DNA of 64,000 bases from Pocillopora verrucosa (Eukaryota > Cnidaria > Anthozoa > Scleractinia > Pocilloporidae): assembly GCF_036669915.1 (NCBI RefSeq), contig NC_089315.1, forward strand, positions 9,572,874 through 9,636,873, written 5' to 3'. Below the pieces are notes generated by a model that was not told the DNA's origin, did not search any database, and saw nothing but the letters and a program-made list of their open reading frames with translations. Numbering within the stretch: the first letter of the stretch is position 1; the number at the start of each line of letters is the position of its first letter. The position numbers were made by a program, and so were the translations under genes. This document shows positions 36,543 through 61,300 of the stretch, one piece after another.

Positions 36543-37400
36543 TTCTCTCCAGTATGTTCAGGCTTGTGCATAAACAACTTGGAAGTTGTAGACTTAAGTT
36601 GTATTTTTTTTTTGTGAAACAAGGACAGTAACTTGTTTCTTTTTTTTATGCTTCTCTGTTTTTTTTTTTCTGGAAAATACTCTTGGCCATAAAATTAAAA
36701 CTTAAAATTAAGATTAAAAAAAAATATAATTTTGACTGACTTTTACTGGTTCAATGTCTATATTGCTGCTGTTGGTTGGTCTTGTTGGTCTTGCAATTTG
36801 TATAACAATATCGAAAAAACTGCAGCAAGAGGAGATCAGGCTATTTATAACTTTCTGCTCACATTTAAGAAGGTTTACCAACTTCTGTGCAACTTTTATA
36901 TCTGACAGTCAAAGGAATACTGTACTCCTGAACATTAATACTGATAAATCCTGAAAAATTCAGATCACATCTTCCCAGTGCACAAATCCTGACTGGAGTT
37001 TGTCTGTGAAGTCTGTTTTTCCTTGCAATCCAACATGATGTGAAGTGACATACATCACAAACACGTCATCAGCACTCTTTCACCATTTCAAAATTTCAGT
37101 TATTTTCAATTTACTGTCTTCACAACTTGTATTCTGATACAAGCTGATGTGTTTACCATAGACTATTGCATGATACAAGCTTGCTCTGTACCAGTCAGTA
37201 CATTATGCCCACCATTCCTGTAATCCTGGAGGAGAGGCAGTTTAGTTAAAGTTCTCTGTATTCATTTCCTGGTTCATATTGAATGTTATAACTGTTTAGC
37301 TGCTTGGCTCTTTTCAGTCCCTCATGTCAAGCACTGATTTTGGCAGTATTTCACAATGTTCATGTACTTGCTCCACAATTTTGCTTGTGAGAATACTTTT
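36543..37400. other. Convergent intergenic region, RING-H2 gene to PIGK
   Basis: T-rich runs and ordinary AT-rich sequence. No gene or element was recognised. Confidence 0.5.
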
Positions 37401-40400
37401 TTATCTCACAAAAGCAAAACCAACCAGTAACATAAAAACCATCAGGGATATGAGGAATTCTGTGGTGAAATGCCATTCTTTGTCATCTTTCTGAAAAAAA
37501 AGATAATAAAAGAAAAAACATCAAGTAAGAGAATTTCTGATTATTTGATTATTTCTGATCTGAAAATAACCTCCAGGTTTCAGAACAAAAACACTAACCT
37601 TCAAAAAAAAAAAAAAATTCCTAATAGAATATTTCAATTTAGCTGGCTTTGTAAAAATTTAAACATTTACATGACCATGCAATACAATAAAATTGTAAAG
37701 TTGGTTTGGTTTAGAGTTGTCAATAAGAACAATAAACTGTTCAAACAAAATCACAAACTTCACTCAGGACAATCAAGACATAGAAACACAATATACCTTC
37801 TTTTGTGGGTTTGGAAACTGCTCATGAAGAATGCGTTTCTCTGAAGTTTGATGTCTTTCATCTGACTGGGATCCTGAACGATGATCTCCCCTTAAATAGT
37901 GGACAAAACCCATCAGTCACGACATGATTGAATTTACCTTGCAAGAGCAGATCTAGATCATAGATTCCAGAAGCACACAATCTCATCTGAAACACTGGCA
38001 CTGGACAGAGAGAGGCACTGTGAGGGAAATTTTCTTGCCCACCAAAAACAACACAATGTATTGACCATGGGATCTACTCAAAGTGCTCTTTTAATCCTTT
38101 ACACCCTGACATTAGTATGTACTTTCTCCATACTATTCTCTTTACATTTCCTAAGGTGCTGTCAAGGAGAATTTGCTTAACAATCAAGAGGCTCTTTGGT
38201 TGGTGATCATTTCCTTTATTCTTGTGACCTTTCTGTGTAATTCAGGGGTGACATTGCAAGGAGAAATTAAAACTGGTCACTCTTAGGGGTTAAGAAGTTA
38301 ACAGATTTGTCTAAGGTTGATATTGGTGTCTGTTCATTGTTTTTAAGGTCCTAGAAACATCTCTAGGTATGTACATACCTGCATGGTGTGTCCTCCATGA
38401 GATCAAAGGTTGAAGAATTAGTCATTTCGATGCTATGAACACTGCCAAAGAAGTCAGTGACTAGAACCTTTTAAAAAAATGTTCTAGTCTAGTCAGTAGA
38501 AATACCAGTACATTTCTTATTCCCCCCCCCCCCCCCCATTAATTTTCTACTATTAATGTTAATTTAGTTTGAAAAGCCTTTGGTTACACTCATGACAATG
38601 GATAATTAATCCTGGGACAGGGGGAGAGGAAGTTGCAGTAACAACAACATTGTTTGTTTTGTTATGTAAATGCAAATGCAAACTATGCCAAGTTTGATAA
38701 TCACTCTCTCTTTCTCAAACCTTACTTTACAAGACCAGTATAGTATCCCATTTAGAATTTCAATAAAACAGCAGTCAGAGAGGTTTGTGGATAGCTGGAT
38801 ACTAACTGTTCCACTAGTCTACTGACACTTCTCAGGGTCTACAGTGTTACAAAACAAATCCGCACATACAGTATATTTTTAAGTCATACTGGTAATTACA
38901 ATGGATTATGAAACAAGTACCTTTTTAGGGTCTCTCTTAAACAAATCAGATCTCACTCCTGGAGTAGATATCACCAGAGCTGGTGTGGTATATTTGAACT
39001 ATGTAGAAAAAATTGGCAGAGTTGAAGTTGTCTTAATAAAATGTTAGCATTTGATATAATTGAAAACAAACTTTCAATCATTCCAATTCAATGTTCTTGT
39101 AGTTTCCTCTATGAAACAATTACTGATATTTCACATCCAACCAAGTTTTATATTCATCAAGTCAATGTTCTTGTAGTTTCCTCTTTGAAACAATTACTGA
39201 TATTTCACATCCAGCAAAGTTTTATATTCACCCAAACTTATCACTTGTGCAATGGAAGGAGAAATGAAACAGGAAAAGAGAACTCTTCTTTGCCTGAGAA
39301 GCTGTCCATATGGAATACCCCAAAATAAATTTTGAAAAAATGACTCACCAACTCTCCCACAGTGGCCTTGCTGTTGGGCTTCACACCTTCCAAGAATTGA
39401 AGCACATAATATGTATATCTGTCAATTACATGCACTCCAATGGCAGGGTCTTCGTGATGCTAGAAAAAAAAAACAACAACAAAGAATTGACATGCAATAA
39501 CATCTGAATAATCAGAACCCACATTGTAACAAAGATCTCTACACTACAACAAAACAAAAACTTAATCATATGGTAACCAAAAACAATGTGTTTCTCTATG
39601 CTTGAACTTCCTATAGGCATGCTGTAATCTTATAATTTATACAGACCATACAAATGTAAATGAGAATCAGCCACATAGAATTACTCCACTGTGTAAAATG
39701 TTCTGAGCTAAAGTCACTACAGCAGGTCAACTCTAGACTAACACAACAGTTAGCTCAGTTTGTAAGCACACTGCACCAGCCTTGGGGAATCACAGGTCCA
39801 AATCCTATTGAACTTTCCTAAAGAATTATTATTGTCATTATTTCTGCACATATACTGTGCTTACCTAGTTCAAATATCATTGGTTCAAACACAAATGATT
39901 CATTTCATATCAAAATAAACTTACAGAAAGTGAGTCCTCTCCTACTAAGCTGCTGCCAACAGCTAGAATGTTGGGTGAGTACAATTTCTGAGTCATGGAG
40001 TATGCTTGACAGGTATCCACAATCAAGAAGACTTCATTATACCTGACAGCATGAATGAGTGCAGGTTAACATCAAGCATATAAAATATATTAAAAGAAAT
40101 CAAACTGTTCTTTAGGCTTCACAAACTGTTAGCTCACAACAACATGATTCAAAGCAACTGTTACCGTCTTTTCTGCCACATTTGCTCAAAGGCATCTGCC
40201 AGCTCAATACTAGTTATCTCCTCAGCATCTTGGAACTTGAGAAAGCCGTCACCACCATGACCTGAAAACAAAATCACAATAAATGTGATTATTTTATAAA
40301 TTTGCAATTGCCATTAATCCAGTATTCCTGTTTTATAGAACAATTTAGTACCTACTCCTGTTTAGGGAGAGGAACTATTTAATTCAATAAAAGTCATCTG

Positions 40401-41991
40401 TCCTCTGTGCCTTGCTATTGAGAAGAATTTTAATTCATTGAAAAAAGACAAGATATAACTTGTCCTTGGTATTTGACCCTTTAACTCCAAGAAGTGATTA
40501 ACATGTAACTTCTTCCCTATAATATCCATACATTATCCAACAAACAGGTAATGAGAACAGTCAAACTTATCAGGTGAAAGTTGCTATCCTGATCTGACAC
40601 TTAATTCTCACAACTAACTTACAAGGAAATGTGTGGTAGCTAGAGGGGAGAATTAACAATCAGATCTTGGGATTTAAAGGGTTAAGGTATGAGGTTGGCA
40701 TTTCATAGTAAGGGTACTAACCTGTCATGTATACAAGAATATTACTTCTCTCATCAGAGAGAAGTCTCTTAGATCTTGGTACTCTGGATGGCAAACGACC
40801 TGTTGTGGAGCATTATAACTCACGTGTTAATTTCTGTACTTGTGCTTGGATTTTAATTACTTTCTATTCAAGTGACCTAAATAAAAAAGAAACTAAAAAA
40901 TATCTAGGAAGCAAAACTATTATGACATAAAGCTATTACCTGTCAATATTCTTATGAAATTTTCTACTGTGACCTGAAAAATTGAGATGCAGCAATTAAT
41001 CAGCACACTTTAAGTAACTAGTGTAACATCCAACGCCATAGTGATAGCAAATAAGGTATTCTCTAGGCAAAAATATGAACTTCTTAAGTTCATTCACAAT
41101 TCAGCTTGCATAAGAGCAAACTTTATATGTTTCTGTCTGCTTATGTATTCACCTCATATCCTCTGTAATCAACTTCAATATCATCACCATATACATTAAT
41201 ATGCTGGTTTGCATTGTTGAACACTGTTCCTATAATTGCAAAAAAACAACAAAAAAGATCAAAGAATTTGAGAAAGATTTCTAAAGAAAATATGGATTGA
41301 AAGATGTAAACAAATTAACCTCAATATCATAAAAAATAAAAAAAGCAATCAATTATAGGAGTAAAACAGTTATTACAAGATTGACAACAAAGCTGACCTG
41401 GTCTTGGGTTTCGGGCATTGCAAGCCATATCATCAGCAAGCATAACAATAATATGACTGTAAGGGCAATAAAACAACAGAAACATTTCCATGTAAGTTCT
41501 AATCAGCACAGTTTTCAAAAGGCTGTTGTTCTCCACTTAAACACTTTATATGATAAATAAAAACATTTTTTCCGTCTACTGGACATTTCATCTCCAAGGC
41601 CACGTGCAAGACCTACATCACTGGCACTAACATGTGTACACAAACTGCTCACCTGTCTGGGATTCCGAGCCGCTTAACACTTCTATACATGGAAAGAACG
41701 TTAGCCACGTGTCGGTAGTTGAACCAAAACCGCGAGGTACATACCTTGCAAGGTGGAGAAAGATAGATTGAAAAGTTTGTAAGGAGTGTTTTCTAAAATT
41801 TACTGGTTACCCTTTAAATTAAGTTTTGCGTTTGTATTGTTCTAAATAGATTTTCCTCTCACCAATACAGCCCAGTTGTTAGTGTGATCACTCTTGAGGA
41901 ACTTATCAAAAGATCTTCCAGTTTGTGCCGCTATAAATTGTGAAAATACAGCTAGATAAAGGAGCACAAGAAATGACAGTCTTGCCGCCAT
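37401..41991 (-). CDS. PIGK: GPI transamidase catalytic subunit PIG-K / GPI8
   Basis: Thirteen exons: 41991-41863, 41744-41653, 41456-41398, 41229-41153, 40973-40940, 40799-40722, 40261-40165, 40042-39925, 39459-39349, 38998-38921, 38467-38379, 37890-37797 and 37490-37401. All phases join to 381 residues (human 395). PIG-K is the caspase/legumain-like cysteine protease (C13) of the ER transamidase that swaps a C-terminal signal for a GPI anchor. The catalytic His158 (MTGHGGDG) and Cys200 (VDTCQAYS) are present, as are the family blocks [55 protein letters not shown] and [17 protein letters not shown] signal peptide covers residues 1-22 ([13 protein letters not shown]). A single hydrophobic anchor near 360-379 ([15 protein letters not shown]) fits the type I ER topology. 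It is head-to-head with AK5. Confidence 0.96.
38094..38302 (+). repeat. Dispersed repeat family A, copy 3
   Basis: The clearest copy: it begins CTTTACACCCTGACATTAGT and ends GTCACTCTTAGGGGTTAAGA. It is in PIGK intron 11. Confidence 0.8.
38522..38537 (+). repeat. Poly-C run
   Basis: An uninterrupted run of about 16 C in PIGK intron 10. Its length is likely polymorphic or affected by sequencing slippage. Confidence 0.9.
39088..39234. repeat. 74-bp tandem duplication
   Basis: Two adjacent copies start at 39088 and 39162 (TCAATGTTCTTGTAGTTTCC) and differ at a few positions. The unit contains TGATATTTCACATCCA. It is in PIGK intron 9. Confidence 0.9.
39741..39815 (+). repeat. tRNA-like sequence, probable SINE head
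   Basis: An A-box-like TTAGCTCAGTTTGTAAGCAC and a B-box-like GGTCCAAATCC lie about 30 bases apart, as in the 5' part of a tRNA-derived SINE. A full cloverleaf is not formed and no mature tRNA is claimed. It is in PIGK intron 8. Confidence 0.5.
40478..40687 (+). repeat. Dispersed repeat family B, copy 4
   Basis: The best preserved copy: left end CCCTTTAACTCCAAGAAGTG, right end GATCTTGGGATTTAAAGGGT. The outer 20 bases are loosely inverted. It is in PIGK intron 6. Confidence 0.85.
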
Positions 41992-42358
41992 CTTGAGTTA
42001 TAGAGGCTTGCAAGATATACTGGGTATTAAACGATCACGATCCGAAGATTCTTCGGGCTGAAATGTTCTCACCGATTTTTGGTAACATCCCCTGTAGATT
42101 GTTTCCTTTAAGGAATAATTACGAATAAATTTTTTTGACGTACAATTTACCGCTATTTTAATTAATTTTATCCAAGAAAGCTTTGGCTGAAGTTGGGGCT
42201 GAAGTACCGAAGATTTCCGACTCGAGCAATTTCTAATTAGTCAATTATCATGTTGTCATAACAACGTTCGAACACCAGTCATTAGATTAAAACCTTCGAT
42301 CGAAGAGTAGTTTGGAGACTGAGACTTTATGTAAACATTTAGAATTAAGACACGAATT
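41992..42358. promoter_or_regulatory. Bidirectional promoter region, PIGK / AK5
   Basis: The PIGK and AK5 start codons are separated by only 367 bases and face away from each other. Both 5' UTRs and the core promoters must fall here unless an upstream non-coding exon exists. No TATA box is obvious. The arrangement mirrors the divergent human PIGK-AK5 pair. Confidence 0.65.
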
Positions 42359-54341
<11,983 letters not shown>

Positions 54342-54998
54342 GAAAAAAATCCGGCGCTCAAATACTATATGTACATATGTGTAGATTGCGAATTTGACAC
54401 TCCACTGCAATACACTCGGTACATATTCGTTAAAACTGATTTATACTATATCTGTGAATCACCTTCAATCAATGCAAATCATGAATGCTCATTTCATCGA
54501 AAGAGGCGGAAGAGTCTTCGAACACTCCCTTGGTTTCTCCCAGAGGTTGTAGCATTGGTGCTGTTTTGTTTTTAATTTTTTTATTTCCAGTTGAATACAT
54601 AGAAAACAACTCAACATAGAGGTGTTCGTGGTCCTCTTTGAAACTCACGACAATGTGGTATTATTTATCATTAAATAGAAACTTGGTATAATTAATCTGA
54701 GTGTTGTATATCAAGAGAATATATATTATAGTCTCTTGAGACAAATACTTCAGAGCAATGGGGTACATCTTGGTGCAGTGACATGGAAAACAAAGGCCGT
54801 AAAGTCACGCGCAATGTGAATTGGGCTACGGGAAAATGTAGCTTAAAGAGTGAATGGTCTGAATTAAAGTCTGTTAAAATGTTTTTTCTCTTTCAGCTCC
54901 CAAAAATTATCATGTAGATAACTTTTAAATCAATTTGTATGAAACGAATCAAAGCTCAGCAATGGAACTATAGCCGAAAGAAGGGTAATTTAGTATCA
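54342..54998. other. AK5 3' flank
   Basis: Should contain the AK5 3' UTR. No canonical polyadenylation site stands out and no other gene was seen. Confidence 0.4.
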
Positions 54999-56790
54999 TC
55001 AACTGAACTGATAGCGTAAATTGGCCACTGTAAAGGGTTTAAAAGCTGACGTTTCGAGCGTTAGCCCTTCGTCAGAGCGATTGGAGGAATTGTGGGGTGT
55101 GTGTGGGTTTCTATGCAGAAAATGGAGATACGCTATTGGTAGAATATTGTTGGAATATGGTGACGAGAAAACAAGAATGAATTGGTTGAATGAAAAGCGC
55201 TCGTAGATACCATGGAGATTAAGAGTACCGATTGTAAGATAAATTTTTGTTCTAGGGTTTTGCGGCTTTCCAAACTGCCAAGATGTAGGGAAAGGCCGCA
55301 AACTGTCATATGCTGCTTAGAGTGTTTAGGGAGACAAAAGTGTCTAGCGACTGATTTTGATGTGTCTTTGTCATTTCTTTCTACTTCGCAAAGGCCTACT
55401 CGGAATCGGTCACCTCGTGGTCTTCCTGTTTCACCAGTGTATAACCTTTTGCAATAAGTGCAAGTTATGCAGTAAATAACACTGGCGGAGGTGCGCGTAG
55501 AATGAGCAGTGACCTTAATGGATCTCTTGGGTCCCGACATTTTCTCTACGTTAAACGGACAAGTTTTGCATCGTAAGCGAGCGCATTTGAAAGTTCTTGG
55601 TTGGTCACTGGTTTGAGATAAACTTCTGACCAAAAAGTTGCCTATGTTTTTGTCACGTTTGAATGAAATAAGTGGAGGTTGCGAAAAGATATTACTGCGT
55701 GGTTGTGAGTGTGAAACGTGAGAATGAATGGAATTCAATCAGTATTTCCCCTCTCAGCCGTTTGTAGTGCTGACTGTCGATCAATTTGTTGGGCGCGGTG
55801 GTGGCCCGCTTGAACGACAGAAACAGGATAGCCACGTTAATCGAAAAACTGGCCTTTGATTTGACGGAAAAATCAGAGTCGTCACTACATGAACGGCGAA
55901 TTCTGAAACAGTGAAAAAGGTATGGAATTCTTGATGCGTCATGAATGCGAAGATGAATACAACAAGTAGCTATGTGAATCTGTAGGTTTGTAGTAAACAC
56001 TAGTGCATAGACCGTTGCCGTCAATTGAAATTTTGATGTCTAGAAAAGCTAAAGAAGAGTCGGAAATTTCCCAGGTTTTTTTAAGAGCCGGGTGATCAGG
56101 TTTGGGCTGTGATATTGACAGAAAATTTGGTGTTAGATAAAACCTACGGAAATATTAGTGAAGGTGGGTCCCACTTTAGCACCCATGTCCACGCCATTGG
56201 TTTGTTTGAAGTAGTTGCCACCGAATGAAAAGCAATTGAGTGTTAGCACTAGTTCGGCTGGACGGAGTAGTCATTTCAGAGCTAGGTTCCTTAACAGTGC
56301 GTCGATCGAAAAAATGTTTGAGGGCCCGGAGACCTTCGTCATTAGCAATGACAATATGGATAGATTGGTAATTTCCATGATGAAATAAGTTTGTTTCGGC
56401 CAAGAAAATTTAAGTCATGAAAAATTTCAAGAGCGTGTTGACTGTCCTTAATACATCATGGTAAAGTTTTGACGATAGGTTCCATAATTTTGTCGAAATA
56501 GCTGGAAATAAGTTCGGTGGGACAACTGCAGGCAGAGACAATGGGTCGACTTGGGTAGTAAGCTTCTTTTTGTTAAAGGTCGGCTCGCCAAACAACGACT
56601 GCGCCGCCTTTGTCGGCCGCTGTAATAACTATGTCTGCGTTTTTTAGACCTTTCAGTGTCGACCACTCTTCAGAAGAAAGGTTAGAAAAGTTGATGTCAA
56701 CACCAAATTTTCCTTTTACTTTCTTCGATCAGTGATTTCGTTGTTTTCTTTATGTGGGACGCACTCGATTACTCATCAATTCTTTCTTTC
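54999..56790 (-). pseudogene. Decayed Penelope-like retroelement (RT plus GIY-YIG)
   Basis: On the minus strand a reverse-transcriptase part comes first: ADIVITAADKGGAVVVWRAD near 56640-56570, then NDEGLRALKHFFDRRTVKEP near 56350, TNGVDMGAKVGPTF-N near 56200-56160, and LCTSVYYKPTDSHSYLLYSS near 56010-55950. A GIY-YIG endonuclease part follows (VIYCITCTYCKRLYTGETGR near 55480-55420) and then a non-coding tail ending near 55000. This RT then GIY-YIG order is that of Penelope-like elements. Several stop codons and frameshifts break the frame, so it is inactive, and the 5' part is missing or unrecognisable. The 3' tail contains a conserved CTGACGA...CGAAACGTC block at 55045-55079. Confidence 0.85.
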
Positions 56791-58372
56791 CCGGAAAATC
56801 TTTTTCGAAAAAGTTGAAGTTTCCACTCAATCCGCATCAAAGAGCAAGGAAGGATATGACGTCATAGTTGCGTCGGTTCTCTTAGACTACATGAAATGTT
56901 TACATACAGACAACGAACTCCCAAGTCAATACAACTACGATTGACAACACTGATACCTGCCGATATATTTTAGAAGACTGTTGTTTTTGGATAAGGTCAC
57001 GATCAACTGTGACTCGAAAATATCGTTCAACAGAGGTCAGTTATCACAGTGTTTTATTTGAGTTTTTACTTAAAAAATGAATTTTCAAACCGTATTGGAA
57101 TAAGAAATGAAGAACGGTTTAAACTCTCAAAAACGTACAACATCCTGAATAAATTTTTAATATTCCATTATTTTTTCGTGTGTGTCTCGCATTTTTCTGT
57201 ATTGATTGTTTTCTGTTTGTTGTCCGATTGTTTATGTTCCCTTTGAAAATGTTTTTGTTCACTACGGTGAAAGAATTGATGAATTGAATTGGATCAAATG
57301 AATGAAGTTTGCAATCCAAATTAGTGCGACCGCATTGACGGCCAATCAACAAGTTTACAAATAATAAACCACATTTTCTTTTGACGTCAACAACAAAACC
57401 AAATTAGGCGGTCGGCTGTTTCTTCGGAAGTGTCTGAAAATTCATCAAGTCGCAAATGCGGGTTAAAATAATTTAGATTTGCACCACTGAAAGTGAAGTG
57501 CGCAAGAGTCAACGTTTTCTCGAAAGCAGTACCAATTTTTCTTCGGTTTGCATGATTTATTATTTATACAGAAGGAACCCCATCATTTGTTTTGGCTCGT
57601 TGGTCACAGATAATACAACAGCTCATCATCATTGTGTAATGTAACTACGTAAGCCCGCTCACGCGGATCAAGTCACTTTCGGTCGGTCTGTTTTACATAA
57701 AAATTTTTACGCTCAGATGACAAGTTTGAAGTTGACCTCCTCAAATGCGATGACGCGCTGAATATCTGGTTAGCAGAAGAGAACTTCCTTGTTGTGGGCC
57801 ATTGAAGGCACTCATATCTAAATTAGATGAGGTTAGTGATTATTTCAGTGTTTGGATTTCAGTTTTGATCGGTATCTGAACAAACTTCTGTGTTGATGTG
57901 TTGTGATTTGCGTGATATTGCGCTGCAGTGTGAAGTGTGTTCAATAGAAATTTATCGCGAAATGGAACATTTTCAGATAAGCAGATAATGTTTCAGAGTT
58001 CCTGCTTTAGACAGATTAAAATTCATGCGCTAATGTGCCCTAAAATGGGAATCCATAGACCGGAAATCGACTTATGCGTTGGTAGTATGAATATAATTTC
58101 TCCCGACTAGCATTTTAAACTCACCAAATTGATGTTACAATACTGTATTTTAAGCTGTGTCGCGAATTGAAAGGCTAATCTTGAATGATCAACACCTCAC
58201 AGAAAACTCCTTGATCGACAAACAACGCTCTTGGGCTTTCTAAAGTGGAATATTTGATCAAATGAGTCAGTTTATTTGAAGCGTATGTCAAACCAACCAA
58301 TACACCGAGCCATCAAAACCTTACCGCTGTGGAATCCATTGTAAGGCCGTTTAGCGAGTTAATTTACTACAA
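56791..58372. other. Upstream region of the membrane-protein gene
   Basis: No exon or repeat was recognised. The right part must contain the promoter and 5' UTR of the gene starting at 58373; the left part may include unrecognised 5' remains of the Penelope-like element. Confidence 0.4.
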
Positions 58373-61300
58373 ATGGCAGATGTGGAATTAGCTAATGCTG
58401 CAAATGGAACAACAGCGCGTTGGCGAGCTTTGGTACGTAACGGATCGGCAAGAAACACTGCCATAACTACTAAACAACCATCTCTAGGCAAAGATTCTTC
58501 AACGTTAGATATCCATGAACCCGTCGCTGACGCGAAGGATTATTCCGTCGACATAGGTCTCATTCAACGAAGGACGTACCTGCTATCAGCGGGAATTGGA
58601 GACACGAATAAGGTTTTTAATCGCATCAAGGGATGGATAGGATTGATAATTTGGGCCTTGAATGTTATTATTCACTTTGGACTAGACTTTTACGAAGCAG
58701 TATTTGTCTTTGAAGTGTCGTGGGCGACTTGTATTGGAGTGTTCTTAGTAACACTTCTGGCTTGTTGTTACTCGATGATAAAACATTCAGTGCCTTGGTT
58801 TATTAAAGGAGTGAAAAAACTCAAGAAAGACGGACACTACCCGAAAACTCTACGACGTGTTTACCTTATATTCAAGGTGAGTATGTGTCTATTGACGCAT
58901 CCTTCGTAATCACCTACTGTTTGTAGATTTTGACATAAAAATGGGTTTGATTTCTCATCATCGCGTTTCTGTTGTCTAATGTTTCGTGGCGTGCGTGTAG
59001 CTGATAGATTTTATTTTGTGACCAGACCCCTAAAGCTTTCCATTCTTCCTGCCAAACCGCCGCCATTACCAAACAATTTATTTCTCATTTATATCGGACT
59101 CTCCTCGCCGTTACAAGATTGGACAAGATTACGCTCCTTCGTATTGGATTTCGAGAAAAGGAAAGTGCTGTTTAACTCAGGCCTGCGAATCATTAAAATG
59201 TTGACAGAATCCTTAGTACGTTACTCATTTTTTCTGTAGATGAGTTCTGGAAAAAATTCTCGTAATAAAATAATTTCGACGCCACCTGAGACCCATTCGA
59301 AAGCATGCGAGGCTAATGGGCTATTATGAATGCTCTTTGACAGCTATTAATCTTTTAGTATAATTATGTTCCTCTTTGTATTGTGAAGTCAGAGGTCGCT
59401 CGATTTTTTAGTTACTTTCATTATAGAGATCTTAAAGTTGTTCTGCAAAAGTGATTGCTTGCCTTGAAGAAATATTTTAGCAACAAGACGCTTGTGTTAC
59501 ATTTTATGATCCGGGTATGTCTCGCAGTTGCCAATATTTTGTTGATTTTAGTTTCAAAGATCACCCGCAGCTTTGTATGAGAAATCATTCTTAAAATACC
59601 ACAGAGCCCACTTAATGAATATTTTCAATTATTAAGGATCACCCCTAGTGTCTTGTAATAAGGAATTAGCTTTGAAAGGTCATAATTCAAGTGAGAACAA
59701 AGATAATTTTAGATTACAGAATTTCTTTACATTTATAGACACAAGGTTAGGATCCTGTACTTTTCTTGAAATCAATATCAATGTTTTTCTTTTGAGCATT
59801 AGTCCTATTCTATGTTTTTAAGTCTAGTAACATCAATGTCATGTGTCATGTTCTTTTATTTAGAATCGTGTATCAAGGTGAACTGTGTGTGCCAAACTTA
59901 TGAAACGAGAGGTCAAATCGTCTTTGGTTTTAATTAAAAATGCAAATGAGTAATTGGGCCGATATTAAAACGTAACTATGGTTACCGCTGTCTCAATTAG
60001 CAATCATTTATTTATTGCCCTTTCACGTCAATCGAATGTTTTGTTTGAGAAGTATTATTTTCGCAGCGTAAATTTTTTCTTCGGAGATAAAACGGCAAAG
60101 ATACTTTTCTAAACGGGAACATTGATAATGATGACATTGATAACGCAAATTTGACGTAACTTCCTTTAAATTCTATAAAATTTTAATTTAACACAATTTA
60201 ATTTTAATTTAAATAATCATCACAGAATCTTACAGCTAAATAGAACTTAATCGAGAAAAATGCAGATTACTAGAGAGATAAACAAATTCCCACTGGAAGA
60301 AATCTGAAATCGTTTTAGGAGTGTTTTCACTATCTCGGTTTTGGCTCGAAATAAAATTTGGTATGATTCAAAATTTCGGTAGCCAGCTAATAGTTCGGCG
60401 GAAAAATTATGTAATTTTAAATTGAAAACATTGCTTGCGGTGAGAGAACTCGCCTCTAACCACAGTGGACTGGGCTCGGTTCCCACACCTGGCCTCCCAT
60501 CTGGGTTCAGTTTGTTGTTGGTTGTCGGTTCTTTTTTTCCTGTTTTTCTAGTTTTGTCCCCTCCACAAAAACCAACAAATTGTAACTTGGCCCGGCTGAA
60601 TGTATCCCTGCAAACGAGTTTCTAAACTCAAGGGTATAAGGTGAATGAACAAATTACAATACCGTAACATACCTCAGACGTTAGTATAGAAACAATTTTT
60701 ATGTCTAATGTCATACCAGCAATTTGAAGACTGTCATTTTACCGATAAAATGATTCACATCCAGTGGGAAATTTTCAGTCTCTTCTCTTTGGGCTGCTCA
60801 CTTATCAATTTGTAGGATTATTTTCGGCAAGAAAATCATCTGATTTAGGTTGAGAGATGGAGAAGGATCTGTTCTTGGAAGCAATAAGTAGAGTCAGCCA
60901 TGATAGGTTCTTAAGTCAGACAAATCTTTTGTGGTATCTACTCTGATTAGGAGTACTTGGCTGTGAAATCTCATCAAGGCGCGATAGTCATTTCATTTTG
61001 TCGCCAGTTTGAAAACTGATCTACCCAAGCTCTAACTAGTATTACAATGACCAGTTCTGTTCCTATCAGAGACATACATCTTTGTACCTTCTTTGACCTG
61101 AAGCTATTGACTTTGTAAGGAAAAAAATTTCATCCAGGTTAAAGAAATACTAAGTGAAAATTTTGGTTCCTAAGACCCGATCGTAGCTGTTACAAATACT
61201 TCTGAACCTTGCTAAGAGAATTCATGATATATTACTAATATATCAGAATCACTCAGTGCAGTCCACAAGTTTAGCAATTTTTGATACTACATTATTTGTG

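Noticed and set aside
39741..39815. Functional tRNA gene
   Set aside because: The A and B boxes are recognisable but the arms do not form a cloverleaf; kept only as a SINE-like repeat.
55133..55738. Host GIY-YIG nuclease gene (SLX1-like)
   Set aside because: It is directly preceded by reverse-transcriptase remnants in the same orientation and followed by a retroelement tail.
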